Shown here: in pieces, positions 49,203-61,121 of the stretch
Position numbering within the stretch: the stretch's first letter is position 1
Layout: every line of letters starts with the position of its first letter
Assembly (NCBI GenBank): GCA_020632795.1
Contig: JACKEV010000006.1
Span: 186,001 to 250,000 of the forward strand
DNA from: Alphaproteobacteria bacterium
GTDB taxonomy: Bacteria > Myxococcota_A > UBA796 > CAJQPC01
Direction of reading: 5' to 3'
Length of the DNA stretch: 64,000 bases
The notes under the pieces: model-generated
What the model saw: the letters and a program-made list of their open reading frames with translations, nothing else
Told to the model about the DNA's origin: nothing
The model's database searches: none
Position numbers and translations under genes: made by a program

Positions 49203-49458
49203 GCCGGACCCGCCGGCGCGCCACCACGCCCGCCACGATCAGGTCGTCGAGCGCGAAGGTGACCGCCTCGACGGCCGCGCGGCGGGCCAGGACGGGGTTG
49301 TCGTGGCCCGCCTGCAGGGCCTCCCGCGTCGCCTCGGGGAGGCGATCGAGCACCTGGACCGGCGCGTATCCCCCGACCGCCGCGTGCCGCAGGCGCTCGA
49401 CCAGCCCCTGCGGGCGGAGCGCGTCGAGCACGGCGTCTCTCAATTCTTGTGTCAGCAA
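49144..49458 (-). CDS. short hypothetical protein, 3' end overlaps the acyltransferase gene
   Basis: 104 residues from TTG 49458 with AGGAAAG upstream: helical throughout, with a short middle block LPEATREALQAGHDNPVLARRAAVEAVTFALDDL and a basic tail (RRRVRLKSSLVDVYRR). The frame stays open far upstream, but only this part has normal composition between the two flanking genes. No family known. Its last 59 bases lie opposite the end of the E2 gene, so one of the two annotations could be wrong; the E2 match is firm. Confidence 0.45.
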   Translation of the reverse strand: MLTQELRDAVLDALRPQGLVERLRHAAVGGYAPVQVLDRLPEATREALQAGHDNPVLARRAAVEAVTFALDDLIVAGVVARRRVRLKSSLVDVYRRTRTAQPGR

Positions 49459-49539
49459 GGACTTTCCTATCGGCTGATGTTGGCCTATCGTCGATGTCCT
49501 GGAGGCGCATCGCCTCCACGCCTCTGGCAGGATGTCCGG

Positions 49540-51774
49540 ATGCTCCTCCCCCTCGCGCTCCTGGCCTGCGCCGGGTCGGTCGAAGAGGCCGAACCCGTCG
49601 ACCTCGTGGCCTACGTCAACCCCTTCATCGGCACGGGCGGCGCCGGCTTCGGCTACGGGGGGCTGTCCCCGGCCGCGAGCGCGCCCGGCGGGCTGGCCAA
49701 GGTCGGCCCGGACACCCGCACCGAGTCCGCCGCGCCGGGCTTCTCCCACAGCGCGGGCTACCACTACGACGACACCCTCGTCCAGGCCTTCTCCCACGCC
49801 CGGCTGCCCGGCATCGGCGTGCCCGACGGGGGCCACATCGGCTTCATGCCGGTGGACGTGGAGACCGTGGATCCCACCGTCTACCGCCGCGCGTTCTCCC
49901 ACGACGATGAGGTCGCCACCCCCGGCTTCTACAGCCTGATCTTCCCAGGCTTCGGCACCGTCGAGCTGGCCGCCACCGCCCACACCGCCCACCACCGCTA
50001 CCGCTGGACCGCCGATGAGCACTGGCTCACCATCGACCTCGGCCACACCGGCGCCTCGGGCACCTCGGTCCGGCGGAGCTGGCTGGTGGTGGACCGCGCC
50101 GATCGGGAGATCCGGGGCTACGTCCTGCTGGACGGCGACCTGACCGGCCGCGGGGACCGGGGCTGGCCGCTCTACTTCGTGGCGGAGTTCTCCCAGCCCT
50201 GGATCGACGCCGGCCAGTGGGTCGACGGAGCGCGGGTGGACGCCACGGACAGCGGGCCCGACGACCCCACGCCCGTGGCCGGCGCCAGCGTGGCCGCGAC
50301 CCTGCGCTTCCAGGCCAACGTCGAGGTGCGGGTGGGGCTGTCGGTGGTCGATATCCCCGGCGCGCGGCGGAACATGGCCGCCGAGCTGCCCGCGCACTGG
50401 GACCTGGAGGCCACCGCCGCCGAGACCGAGGACCTGTGGGCCGATCGCATGGACCGGATCGAGGTCTTCGGGGGCACCGAGACCGACCGGGAGCTGTTCG
50501 CCACCGCGCTGTACCACCTCTTCGGCATCCCCACGGCCCTCTCCGACGTGGACGGGCGCTTCCGGGGCCTGGACGACCGAATCGACACCGCCGAGGGCTG
50601 GACCTACTACAGCGACTTCTCCCTGTGGGACACCTACCGGACGATGCACCCGCTGGTGACCCTGGCCTGGCCGGAGATCTCCGCCGACTACGCCCGCTCC
50701 CTGTGCGACATGGGCGAGAAGCACGGCTACCTGCCCCGTTGGCCGGCGGCGGTGACCGAGTCGGGCAGCATGGTGGGCACCCCCGCCGAGATCGTCCTGG
50801 GGGAGGCCGCCGCCAAGGGGGTCGACGACTGGCCGATGGAGGCGTGCTGGGACCTCGCCCTGCCCCGGGCCACCGACCCTGAGTACGCCTACGCCCGGGA
50901 GGGCCTCGCGGACTACCAGACCTACGGCTACCTGCCCGCCGACCTGTACGGCGGCAGCACCGGAAAGACCCTGGAGTTCGCCATCGCGGACGCTGCCCTG
51001 GCGCTGTGGGCCGAGGAGATGGGCCAGCTCCAGCCCGCCGAGCAGCTCCGCGCCCAGGCCCAGGCCTACGCCAACGTCCTGAACCCGGAGACCGGCTTCG
51101 TGCAGGCCCGCAACAGCGACGGCACCTGGGGCGAGCTGGAGATCGACGGCTGGGGCGACGCCTTCGCCGAGGGCAACGCCTGGCAGTACACCTTCATGGT
51201 GCCCCACGACGCCGAGGGTCTGGCCGAGGCGTTCGGCGGGCGGGACGTCATGCGCGACGCCCTGACCGAGCTGTTCGAGCTGTCCCTGGACCACGCCGAC
51301 GGGGTGGACCCCGGCAGCGCCGAGGCCGCGCTGCCCGACCCCTACTACTGGCACGGCAACGAGCCCGCCCTGGCCTCCGCCTTCATGTTCGCGGAGATCG
51401 GCGACCCCGCCGACGCCCAGCGCTGGGCGACCTGGGTGCGGGGCGCCAAGTACGACGTCACCCCGTCCGGCCTGGACGGCAACGACGACGGCGGCACGAT
51501 GTCCGCCTGGTACGCCTTCAACGCGATGGGGCTCTACCCGCTCAACGGCACCGACCGCTACGTGGTCACCGCGCCGGTCTTCGACGAGGTGCGGATCCGT
51601 CGCCCGGGGGGCACCCTCACCATCAAGACCGAGGGGGAGGGGGACTACCTCGCCCAGATCAGCCTGGACGGCGAGCCCATCGCGCGCACCTCGCTCACCC
51701 ACATCCAGCTCAGCGGGCCCCGCACCCTGCGCCTGGAGCGCTCCGACGAGCCCACGACCTGGGGGAGCTGGTAG
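49540..51774 (+). CDS. GH92-family alpha-mannosidase-like lipoprotein
   Basis: 744 residues. MLLPLALLACAGS is a lipoprotein signal. The two-domain GH92 pattern is clear: NPFIGTGGAGFGYGG and APGGLAKVGPDT near the N-terminus, FSHARLPGIGVPDGGHIGFMP, FSLWDTYRTMHPLVTL, GSTGKTLEFAIADAALA, and NEPALASAFMF followed by GNDDGGTMSAWYAFNAMGLYP. The Glu/Asp residues in those last blocks fit the calcium-dependent active site known for this family, so the enzyme probably trims mannose from N- or high-mannose glycans outside the cell. Start at ATG 49540. Divergent from 49144-49458. Confidence 0.9.
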   Translation: MLLPLALLACAGSVEEAEPVDLVAYVNPFIGTGGAGFGYGGLSPAASAPGGLAKVGPDTRTESAAPGFSHSAGYHYDDTLVQAFSHARLPGIGVPDGGHIGFMPVDVETVDPTVYRRAFSHDDEVATPGFYSLIFPGFGTVELAATAHTAHHRYRWTADEHWLTIDLGHTGASGTSVRRSWLVVDRADREIRGYVLLDGDLTGRGDRGWPLYFVAEFSQPWIDAGQWVDGARVDATDSGPDDPTPVAGASVAATLRFQANVEVRVGLSVVDIPGARRNMAAELPAHWDLEATAAETEDLWADRMDRIEVFGGTETDRELFATALYHLFGIPTALSDVDGRFRGLDDRIDTAEGWTYYSDFSLWDTYRTMHPLVTLAWPEISADYARSLCDMGEKHGYLPRWPAAVTESGSMVGTPAEIVLGEAAAKGVDDWPMEACWDLALPRATDPEYAYAREGLADYQTYGYLPADLYGGSTGKTLEFAIADAALALWAEEMGQLQPAEQLRAQAQAYANVLNPETGFVQARNSDGTWGELEIDGWGDAFAEGNAWQYTFMVPHDAEGLAEAFGGRDVMRDALTELFELSLDHADGVDPGSAEAALPDPYYWHGNEPALASAFMFAEIGDPADAQRWATWVRGAKYDVTPSGLDGNDDGGTMSAWYAFNAMGLYPLNGTDRYVVTAPVFDEVRIRRPGGTLTIKTEGEGDYLAQISLDGEPIARTSLTHIQLSGPRTLRLERSDEPTTWGSW

Positions 51775-51831
51775 ACCCAGACGACGGCGCGGTGCGCTAA
51801 GATGACCGTGCTTGCTTCATCGGAGGTCATC

Positions 51832-52296
51832 ATGGGTCTCGTCCGTCGCTTCGCCGGTCGCGTCTTCCGCCGCTTCACCGGGGGGCTGCCGGACGAGGTG
51901 GCGACGGCCCCGGAGTCCCCGCGCCCTGCGCCGCCGGCCGCCCCGAACCCCGGCCCCGTGGCCACCAACCTGGCCACCATCGACTGCGGCGCCCAGGAGC
52001 TGAGGGAGCGGCTGGGCGCGGGGGAGCACATCGTCGTCGTGGACGTGCGCACTGACGGCGAGGTCGCGGGGGGCGTCATCCCCGGGGCGCGCCACATCCC
52101 GCTCCACCAACTGGACACCCGCTGGGAGGAGCTTCGGGACGCCGACGAGATCGTCTGCTACTGCGCCGCGGGCATGCGCTCGCTCAAGGCCGCGCGGATC
52201 CTGCGGTCGAATGGCTTGATCAACGCCACCTCCCTGGAGGGCGGGATCGGGGCCTGGCGCAGCGTCGGCGGAGACATCGTGGCCCTCGGCAACTGA
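51832..52296 (+). CDS. rhodanese-like sulfurtransferase
   Basis: 154 residues from ATG 51832 with GGAGG five bases before it; an earlier in-frame ATG at 51802 has no ribosome site. After a basic and then Pro/Ala-rich N-terminal stretch, a single rhodanese domain has VVVDVRTDGEV, GARHIPLHQL and VCYCAAGMRS, where the Cys of CAAGMR is the sulfur carrier, then LEGGIGAW. Such single-domain proteins deliver sulfur from thiosulfate or persulfides. No membrane segment; cytosolic. Confidence 0.9.
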   Translation: MGLVRRFAGRVFRRFTGGLPDEVATAPESPRPAPPAAPNPGPVATNLATIDCGAQELRERLGAGEHIVVVDVRTDGEVAGGVIPGARHIPLHQLDTRWEELRDADEIVCYCAAGMRSLKAARILRSNGLINATSLEGGIGAWRSVGGDIVALGN

Positions 52297-52364
52297 GCGG
52301 TTCCGATCCCCACGATCCCGGTGGCATCCTGATCAGGACGACGAGCACTCCAAGGAGGGAGTCC

Positions 52365-54659
<2,295 letters not shown>

Positions 54660-54671
54660 GGAAGGTCCGAG

Positions 54672-54705
54672 CCCCCGCCAACCCCGATCGGACGGGGGAT
54701 TGTTT
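54672..54705 (+). terminator. putative intrinsic terminator after the lectin gene
   Basis: CCCCCG at 54672-54677 pairs with CGGGGG at 54693-54698 and is followed by ATTGTTT. The loop is long (15 bases) and an alternative stem TCCGA/TCGGA competes, so the evidence is moderate. It lies 13 bases after the stop codon. Confidence 0.4.
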
Positions 54706-54762
54706 CACACCCCGCCCCTCCACCACGTATGTTAAGTCCGCCCAACTTTCAGGAGACCTCAC

Positions 54763-56706
54763 ATGCGTCGCCCCTTCATCGCCTGCGCGGTCCTGCTCGC
54801 GGCCTGCTCCGAGTACGACATCAACTCCAAGGATGACAACCCCGTCACCTTCGAGGACGACACCGCGGTGGAGTGCCCGCCGCAGATCCCGGACTGCAAC
54901 GAGACCGACGACACCGAAGAGCCCGTCGACACCCAGGACACCCAGGAGGAGACCTGCGAGGAGTACTACCACCCCGCCGAGACCCTCGCCCTGTCCGAGG
55001 AGTGCTACGTCGAGGTCCAGACCGGCACGTTCACGCCGGTGGTCGAGTGGCGCAAGAGCACCTGGTCGGTGGATCCCAGCTCCAACAACATCATGATGAT
55101 GCCGGCGGTGGCCAGCCTCAACGACGACAACGGCGACGGCAACATCGACGAGAACGACATCCCCGACATCATCGTCATCACCTACGGCGGGCAGGGCACG
55201 CTGCGGGCGGTCTCGGGCGACGGCTCCGGCGAGCTGTGGAACGTCTCCAACGCGGGGCTCCAGGGGCAGGGCGCGGTGGCCGTCGGTGACATCGACAACG
55301 ACGGCATCGTGGAGATCGTCGCCCCCACGTCCAGCGCCATCAAGGCCTACGAGAACGACGGCACGTTGAAGTGGACCTCCGCTCCGCTCAACGGGCTGAT
55401 CTACGGCACCTCCGACGCCCCCGCGATCAGCGACATGGACGGCGACGGCGACCCCGAGATCATCATGGGCGCGGCGATCCTCTACAACGACGGCACCCTG
55501 CGCGGCCGCGGCAGCGCGGGCATCGGCAGCTCCACCAACGTCGGCACCACCTCCTTCGCGGTCGACCTCGACAACGACGGCACCCAGGAGGTCGTGGTCG
55601 GCAACGCCCTCTACGAGCCCGACGGCACCACCATCTGGCAGAACGGGGAGCAGGACGGCTACGTCGCGGTCGCCGACTTCGACAACGACGGCGAGGGCGA
55701 GATCGTGGTCACCGGCAACGGCGCGGTCCGCCTCCAGGACACCAACGGCTCGGTGATCTGGCGCGCCAACCTCACCAGCAGCAGCGGCTCCTACGTGGGC
55801 CCGCCGACCGTCGCGGACTTCGACGGCGACGGGGAGCCCGAGATCGGCGTGGCCGGCCGGTCCACCTACTCGGTCTTCGAGACCAACGGCGCGCTCTTGT
55901 GGGAGCGCCCCACCCAGGACGCCTCCTCCGGCAACACCGGCAGCTCGGTGTTCGACTTCGAGGGCGACGGCGTGGCGGAGGCTGTGTACGCCGATGAGAC
56001 CCGGCTGTGGGTCTTCGCCGGCCCCGACGGCACGGTCAAGCTGGAGTCCACGGAGCACTCCAACGCCACCTGGACCGAGTACCCGGTCGTCGCCGACGTC
56101 GACGCCGACGGCGTGGCCGAGATCGTCGTCCCGAACACCAACTACTCCGGCCACACCGGCTTCTACGTGTTCGGCGACGCCGACGGCTCCTGGCGCGAGG
56201 GCCGCCGCATCTGGAACCAGCACGCCTACCACATCACCAACGTCAACGACGACGGCACCATCCCGACCAGCGCCGACATCAACTGGCTGCGGTACAACAA
56301 CTTCCGCTCCGGCGACCTGACCGCCGGCACCGGCGGCACCTGGCCGGACCTCGTCGTCAGCCTGGACCACGTCTGCGAGGTCTTCTGCGACGACGGCCGC
56401 CTGATGATCTGGGCGCGGGTGGGCAACCAGGGCCACGTCGACGTCGACCCCGGCGTCCAGGTCTCCCTGTACGCCGAGACCCCGGACGGCCGCCGCCCGA
56501 TGGCCACCCAGAACTACCCCCTGGCCCTGCCCTCTGGCGAGATGTCCGAGAGCTTCCTGTTCGAGGTCAGCGGGCTGGAGGAGTGGGACATCCGGGACCT
56601 GACGGTGACCGTCGACGGCGGCAACAACGCCCCCAACGACGGCGACCTCTACGAGTGCTTCGAGGACAACAACGAGGATCGCCTGGGTCGGATGCCCTGC
56701 CTCTGA
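54763..56706 (+). CDS. VCBS/FG-GAP repeat lipoprotein
   Basis: 647 residues. A lipoprotein signal (FIACAVLLAACSEY) and an acidic linker precede a beta-propeller of FG-GAP/VCBS blades with repeated calcium loops (VGDIDNDGIVEIV, ISDMDGDGDPEII, VADFDNDGEGEIV, VADFDGDGEPEIG). A C-terminal strand-rich domain with RRIWNQHAYHITNVNDDG and CEVFCDDGRLMIWARVGNQG is shared with the gene at 61122-64000. The calcium-binding propeller suggests an adhesin or surface binding protein. AGGAGA lies eight bases before ATG 54763. Confidence 0.8.
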   Translation: MRRPFIACAVLLAACSEYDINSKDDNPVTFEDDTAVECPPQIPDCNETDDTEEPVDTQDTQEETCEEYYHPAETLALSEECYVEVQTGTFTPVVEWRKSTWSVDPSSNNIMMMPAVASLNDDNGDGNIDENDIPDIIVITYGGQGTLRAVSGDGSGELWNVSNAGLQGQGAVAVGDIDNDGIVEIVAPTSSAIKAYENDGTLKWTSAPLNGLIYGTSDAPAISDMDGDGDPEIIMGAAILYNDGTLRGRGSAGIGSSTNVGTTSFAVDLDNDGTQEVVVGNALYEPDGTTIWQNGEQDGYVAVADFDNDGEGEIVVTGNGAVRLQDTNGSVIWRANLTSSSGSYVGPPTVADFDGDGEPEIGVAGRSTYSVFETNGALLWERPTQDASSGNTGSSVFDFEGDGVAEAVYADETRLWVFAGPDGTVKLESTEHSNATWTEYPVVADVDADGVAEIVVPNTNYSGHTGFYVFGDADGSWREGRRIWNQHAYHITNVNDDGTIPTSADINWLRYNNFRSGDLTAGTGGTWPDLVVSLDHVCEVFCDDGRLMIWARVGNQGHVDVDPGVQVSLYAETPDGRRPMATQNYPLALPSGEMSESFLFEVSGLEEWDIRDLTVTVDGGNNAPNDGDLYECFEDNNEDRLGRMPCL

Positions 56707-56740
56707 GCGGCAGGGGCGGCCCCGCTTTCATCGTCGGCGC

Positions 56741-56765
56741 GGCGGATTGGGATGTCCCATCCGCC
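56741..56765. promoter_or_regulatory. 25-bp bulged palindrome before the kinase gene
   Basis: GGCGGATTGGGATGTCCCATCCGCC folds into an 11-base stem with one bulged base and a tiny loop. It lies between the VCBS gene (stop 56706) and the TTG start at 56813, and a TTGATATGA patch follows it. It could be an operator or an upstream-transcript terminator; no T-tract follows. Confidence 0.35.
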
Positions 56766-56812
56766 AAATCCTTGATATGAAGAGGCTCCACCTTCCCCCG
56801 GGGTAGCCCCTC

Positions 56813-59455
56813 TTGAGCGCGGACGGCACCAGGGCGCGTCTGATCGAGGTCGCTCGGCGGCACGGCCTCGACGACGCGGCGGTCGCTGAGCTGCTGGCCG
56901 CCGCCCTCCCCAAGGCCCCCGCCGCGACCTGGGCCGGCTTCGCGACCTTCGGCGGGGAGGACACGCTCGCCGACAGCAGCACCCGCACCTTCGGCACCGG
57001 GCACGACCTCGACGGCCCCCTGCCGCCACCCCCCGAGGCGCCCACCGAGCCCGCCGCCGCCGCCGAGCGCTACCGGGACCTCGGCCCGCTGGGGGAGGGC
57101 GGCATGGGCGAGGTCCGGCGGGTCTGGGACAACGTGCTCGAGCGGGCGATGGCCATGAAGCTCATCCGCCCGGAGCTGCTGGGCAACCCCCGCACCCTCG
57201 ACCGCTTCCTGCGCGAGGCCCGCGTCACCGCCCAGCTCCAGCACCCCGCCATCGTGCCGGTCCACGACCTGGGGCGGCTCCCCGACGGCCGGGTCTTCTT
57301 CACCATGAAGGAGATCCGCGGCCGCACCCTGCTCGACGTCATCAAGGAGCGGCACGCCCCCGGCGCGGAGACCTCCTGGACCCTCCGGCGCCTCATCGAC
57401 GCCCTGCGCCGCTGCTGCGAGGCCGTCGCCTTCGCCCATGACCGGGGCGTGCTGCACCGCGACATCAAGCCCGCCAACATCATGCTGGGGGAGTACGGCG
57501 AGGTGCTCCTGCTGGACTGGGGGCTGGCCCGCGCCCAGGGGCCGGTGGACGCCCCTGACCAGCTCTCCGGGGAGCTGCCCGAGGCCGCTGGGGTCACCCG
57601 CGTCGGCGGCGTGGGCGGGACCCCCGCCTACATGCCCCCCGAGCAGGCCGAGGGCGATCCCGCCGCGATCACCGCCGCAGCCGACGTCTACGCGCTGGGC
57701 TCCACCCTCTACCACCTGCTCTGCGGGGTCGCCCCCTTTGACGGCGCCGCCCACTCCGCGCTCGCCGCGCTGCTGCTGGGCCCGCCCCCGCCCGTGGACC
57801 AGCGCCGCCCCGACGCCCCCCCCATGCCCGAGGAGCTGGTCGCGGTCTGCACCCGGGCCATGGCCCGCGCCCCAGAGGACCGCTACCCGAACGCCGGGGC
57901 CCTCGCCGTCGAGCTGACCGCCTGGCTGGACGGCGCCCGCAAGCGGGAGCGCGCCCTCGCCGTGGTGGACGAGGCCCGGGATCTGCTGCCCCGGGTGGCC
58001 GAGCTGCGCGCCCGGGCCGCCGCCGCCCGCGCCCAGGCCGAGGGGGCCCTGGCCGGCATCGCCCCCCACCAGCCGGTGTCCGACAAGCGCGCCGCCTGGG
58101 GGCTGCTCGACGACGCCGCCGAGCTGGAGCGCGCCGCCGACCTGGCCGAGGTCAAGGCCACCCAGCTCCTGCGGGCCGCGCTCACCCACGCCCCCGAGTT
58201 GCCCGAGGCCCACGCCCTGCTCGCCGACCACTACCACGCCCAGCACGTCCAGGCCGAGGCCGCCCGGGACACCCCGGCCGCCCGCCGCTCCGAGCTGCTG
58301 CTGCGGGACCATGACCGGGGGCGCTACCGGGACTACCTCTCCGGCGAGGGCACGCTGACCCTGCTCACCGATCCCCCAGGCGCTGAGGCCCGGCTGCTTC
58401 GCTACGAGGAGCAGGACCGCCGGCTGGTCCCCGTCTTCCAGCGGACGCTCGGCGTCACCCCCCTCGTCGACGCCCCGCTGGCGATGGGCAGCTACCTCGT
58501 GGAGCTTCAGATGCCCGGCCGCGCGCCGGTGCGTTACCCGGTGCACCTCGCCCGCCAGGAGCGCTGGGACGGGGTCCGCCCGGGGGACAGCGCCCCCACG
58601 CCCATCGCCCTGCCCCCCGAGGGTGCGCTGGGCCCCGACGACGTCTACGTCCCGGCGGGCTGGTTCCGCAGCGGCGCGGTGGGCCTGCACAACAGCCTGC
58701 CCCCCCGTCGGATCTGGGTGGACGCCTTCGTCATCGGCCGCCACCCCGTCACCAACGCCGACTACATCGCCTTCCTGGACGACCTCGTCGCGGACGGCCG
58801 GGAGGCGGAGGCGCTGCAGCACGCCCCGCGGGAGCGCGCGGCACGGCCGGGGGAGCTGGGGGCGCTGTGCTACGGGCGCCGGGACGACGGGCGCTTCTAC
58901 CTGGCCCCGGACGCCGAGGGGGACACCTGGGGCGCCGACTGGCCCGTCTTCCACGTCACCTGGCACGGGGCGATGGCCTACTGCGCCTGGCGCTCGGCGC
59001 AGGACGGCCACCCCTGGCGGCTCCCCAGCGAGCTGGAGTGGGAGAAGGCGGCCCGGGGGGTGGACGGCCGCACCTACCCGTTCGGGGACTTCGTGGACCC
59101 GACCTGGGCGCGGACGAAGCGCTCCACCGCCGGGCCGCTGCTGCCGGCGTCCGTCCATGACTTCCCGCTGGATGAGAGCCCGTACGGGGTCTGCGGAATG
59201 GCCGGGAACATGGCGGACTGGTGCCTGGAGCTGGCCCGGGCCGCGGGGCCGGAGGTCCGGGGCGGTCTGCTGGAGATCGACCCCTCCGCGGACGCCGACC
59301 CCCTGCGCGCGCGGGTCGCCCGCGGGGGCACCTGGAGCTTCAACGAGACGTGGTGCGCCGTCGCCATGCGTCAGTCGCTGATCGCAGCCGATCGCCTCAG
59401 CCACATCGGCTTCCGCGTCGCGCGCCCCTGGCCGGTGCACGAAACGAGAACTTGA
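56813..59455 (+). CDS. Ser/Thr protein kinase - PEGA - sulfatase-modifying (FGE-like) fusion
   Basis: 880 residues. The kinase (about 85-365) has the glycine loop GEGGMGEV, catalytic Lys in MAMKLIR, HRDIKPANIM and DWGLA, with Trp replacing Phe in the usual DFG. GTPAYMPPEQA is the activation segment. A helical Ala/Arg-rich stretch, a PEGA-like segment (LTLLTDPPGAEARLL, about 520) and a C-terminal formylglycine-generating-enzyme-like domain (VYVPAGWF, RHPVTNADYIAFLDDL, LPSELEWEKAARG, CGMAGNMADWCLE, RVARGGTWSF) follow. The FGE active-site Cys pair of true enzymes is not clear, so this part may only bind. Starts at TTG 56813; the ribosome site is weak. The architecture occurs in myxobacterial kinases. 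Confidence 0.88.
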   Translation: MSADGTRARLIEVARRHGLDDAAVAELLAAALPKAPAATWAGFATFGGEDTLADSSTRTFGTGHDLDGPLPPPPEAPTEPAAAAERYRDLGPLGEGGMGEVRRVWDNVLERAMAMKLIRPELLGNPRTLDRFLREARVTAQLQHPAIVPVHDLGRLPDGRVFFTMKEIRGRTLLDVIKERHAPGAETSWTLRRLIDALRRCCEAVAFAHDRGVLHRDIKPANIMLGEYGEVLLLDWGLARAQGPVDAPDQLSGELPEAAGVTRVGGVGGTPAYMPPEQAEGDPAAITAAADVYALGSTLYHLLCGVAPFDGAAHSALAALLLGPPPPVDQRRPDAPPMPEELVAVCTRAMARAPEDRYPNAGALAVELTAWLDGARKRERALAVVDEARDLLPRVAELRARAAAARAQAEGALAGIAPHQPVSDKRAAWGLLDDAAELERAADLAEVKATQLLRAALTHAPELPEAHALLADHYHAQHVQAEAARDTPAARRSELLLRDHDRGRYRDYLSGEGTLTLLTDPPGAEARLLRYEEQDRRLVPVFQRTLGVTPLVDAPLAMGSYLVELQMPGRAPVRYPVHLARQERWDGVRPGDSAPTPIALPPEGALGPDDVYVPAGWFRSGAVGLHNSLPPRRIWVDAFVIGRHPVTNADYIAFLDDLVADGREAEALQHAPRERAARPGELGALCYGRRDDGRFYLAPDAEGDTWGADWPVFHVTWHGAMAYCAWRSAQDGHPWRLPSELEWEKAARGVDGRTYPFGDFVDPTWARTKRSTAGPLLPASVHDFPLDESPYGVCGMAGNMADWCLELARAAGPEVRGGLLEIDPSADADPLRARVARGGTWSFNETWCAVAMRQSLIAADRLSHIGFRVARPWPVHETRT

Positions 59456-59521
59456 GCCCCTCTGCCTTCAGGGGACAACGACCCGACTTCTACCCATCCC
59501 ACTCAACCCAGGAAGTCCAAG

Positions 59522-61066
59522 ATGCTGACCCTCCTCTCCCTCATGGTCCTGTCCTCCCCCTCCGCGCACGCGGACTTCTGCAAGTCCTTCGAGGTCTGCG
59601 ACAACAACATAGACGACGACTGTGACGGCAAGATCGACGAGGGCTGCCGGGGCACCGGCGGGGGCCTCGGCGGGGGCGGCGGCATCGAGCTGCCGGTGGC
59701 CCCGGTCGGCCCCGGCCCCAGCGACTTCTACCCCATCGGCGACCTCTTCATCACCGCGCGCTCTGCGTCGGGCACCACCCAGGGCATGTTCTCCTCGGCG
59801 GTCGCCGCGCGCGGCGCGGGCGCGAGCTGCCTGATGGACCTCTCCAGCGGGCTGCCCGAGCGGGACATGAGCTTTGAGGAGCTGTGCGGGCACGCGGGCG
59901 CTGCCCTCATCGAGGGCGACGCCGCCCACGACATCGCGATGGGCGCGGCGGCGGCCTCGGATCTGGACGGCGACGGCGAGGCGGAGTGGTTCATCGGCTC
60001 GGCGTTCAACGACGCCAGCTCCCTGGGCGAGACCGGCGTGGTCTACAGCCTCGGCGGCGGGCTGAGCGGCGAGTACGCCATGCCGGGCGACGCCCGTAGC
60101 ACGATCCAGGGCCTCACCGACGGCAGCATGACCGGCTGGACCCTGCTGGGCGGCCAGGACTTCGACGGCGACGGCAGCCAGGACCTCGTCATCTCCGCAC
60201 CCCAGGAGGGCTGGGTCTACGGCGACGGCGGCGCGGTCTACCTCCTCTCGGGCGGCACCACCTCGGCCACGAGCGTCCGGGACGCCAACACGGCCTTCTT
60301 CGGTGAGGCCCGCGAGGACGGCCTGGGCGGCGCGGTCGCGGCGGCGGACCTGGACGGCGACGGTTTGGCCAACCTCATCATCGGCGCCTCGGGCAGCGAC
60401 GTGGGCGCCACCGACGGCGGCGCGGTCACCATCATCACCGACGCCAACGGCTGGCAGTGGGTCGGCGACGCCGGTCACACCCTGGTGGGCACCTACGCCG
60501 ACGGCTTCGCGGGTGTCTCGGTGGCGGCGGCCGGCGACGTGGACGGCGACGGCTACGAGGACGCCCTGGCGGGCTCCCCGGGCGCGGGCGGCGACTACGG
60601 CGTGGCCTACCTCATCTCCGGCGGCCGCGGCTTCTCGGCCGGGGACATCAGCAGCCTCCGGGAGCACGCCGAGATGCTGATCGGCGACCGCGGCGACACC
60701 GCGGGCGTGGCGGTCTCGGGCGCCGGTGACGTCGATGAGGACGGCCGCGCGGACGTCTGGGTCGGCGCCCCGGGCAACAACGGCGACACCGGCGTGGCCT
60801 ACCTCGTGCTGGGCGCGGACCTCTCCGGTCCCGGCGGCTACCTCTACCTCTCCCGCGAGGCCAGCGCGTTCATCGAGGGCGACGACGCGGGCGACGCGAT
60901 GGGCGCCGGGGTCCAGGGCGACACCGACATCAACAGCGACGGCTACCCCGACCTGCTGCTCTTCGCGGCGGGCGCGACGGGCGCCTCGGGCGAGGCCGGC
61001 GTGCTGTACTTCGGGCAGACCTCCCCGGTGTCCACCGAGAGCAGGGGCTCCTCTTCCCGCGAGTGA
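59522..61066 (+). CDS. secreted FG-GAP/VCBS repeat protein with one MopE-like motif
   Basis: 514 residues. Signal peptide (LTLLSLMVLSSPSAHA), then one MopE-like motif FCKSFEVCDNNIDDDCDGKID, a Gly-rich linker, and integrin-alpha-like FG-GAP blades with calcium loops (SDLDGDGEAEWFIG, GQDFDGDGSQDLVIS, AADLDGDGLANLIIG, AGDVDGDGYEDAL). The blades carry GxxV...D-x-DGDGxxD and GSP/GAP strings typical of integrin-like propellers. The last blade ends close to the C-terminus, with no MYXO-CTERM tail. Exported, likely calcium-dependent. Ends just before a strong bidirectional terminator. Confidence 0.8.
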   Translation: MLTLLSLMVLSSPSAHADFCKSFEVCDNNIDDDCDGKIDEGCRGTGGGLGGGGGIELPVAPVGPGPSDFYPIGDLFITARSASGTTQGMFSSAVAARGAGASCLMDLSSGLPERDMSFEELCGHAGAALIEGDAAHDIAMGAAAASDLDGDGEAEWFIGSAFNDASSLGETGVVYSLGGGLSGEYAMPGDARSTIQGLTDGSMTGWTLLGGQDFDGDGSQDLVISAPQEGWVYGDGGAVYLLSGGTTSATSVRDANTAFFGEAREDGLGGAVAAADLDGDGLANLIIGASGSDVGATDGGAVTIITDANGWQWVGDAGHTLVGTYADGFAGVSVAAAGDVDGDGYEDALAGSPGAGGDYGVAYLISGGRGFSAGDISSLREHAEMLIGDRGDTAGVAVSGAGDVDEDGRADVWVGAPGNNGDTGVAYLVLGADLSGPGGYLYLSREASAFIEGDDAGDAMGAGVQGDTDINSDGYPDLLLFAAGATGASGEAGVLYFGQTSPVSTESRGSSSRE

Positions 61067-61087
61067 GCGCTGTTCCGTGAGGTCCAC

Positions 61088-61113
61088 GCGCCCGCCCCCT
61101 CGGGGGCGGGCGC
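61088..61113. terminator. bidirectional hairpin between convergent genes
   Basis: GCGCCCGCCCCC and GGGGGCGGGCGC form a perfect 12-base stem around TC. It sits between the ends of the FG-GAP gene (61066) and the partial minus-strand gene (61122), and TTCTGTG follows on the plus strand. The position and stem strength support a shared terminator. Confidence 0.6.
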
Positions 61114-61121
61114 TTCTGTGA

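Noticed and set aside
52327..52338. TCCTGATCAGGA palindrome before the lectin gene
   Set aside because: Perfect but only 12 bases and near no promoter element; expected by chance at this frequency.
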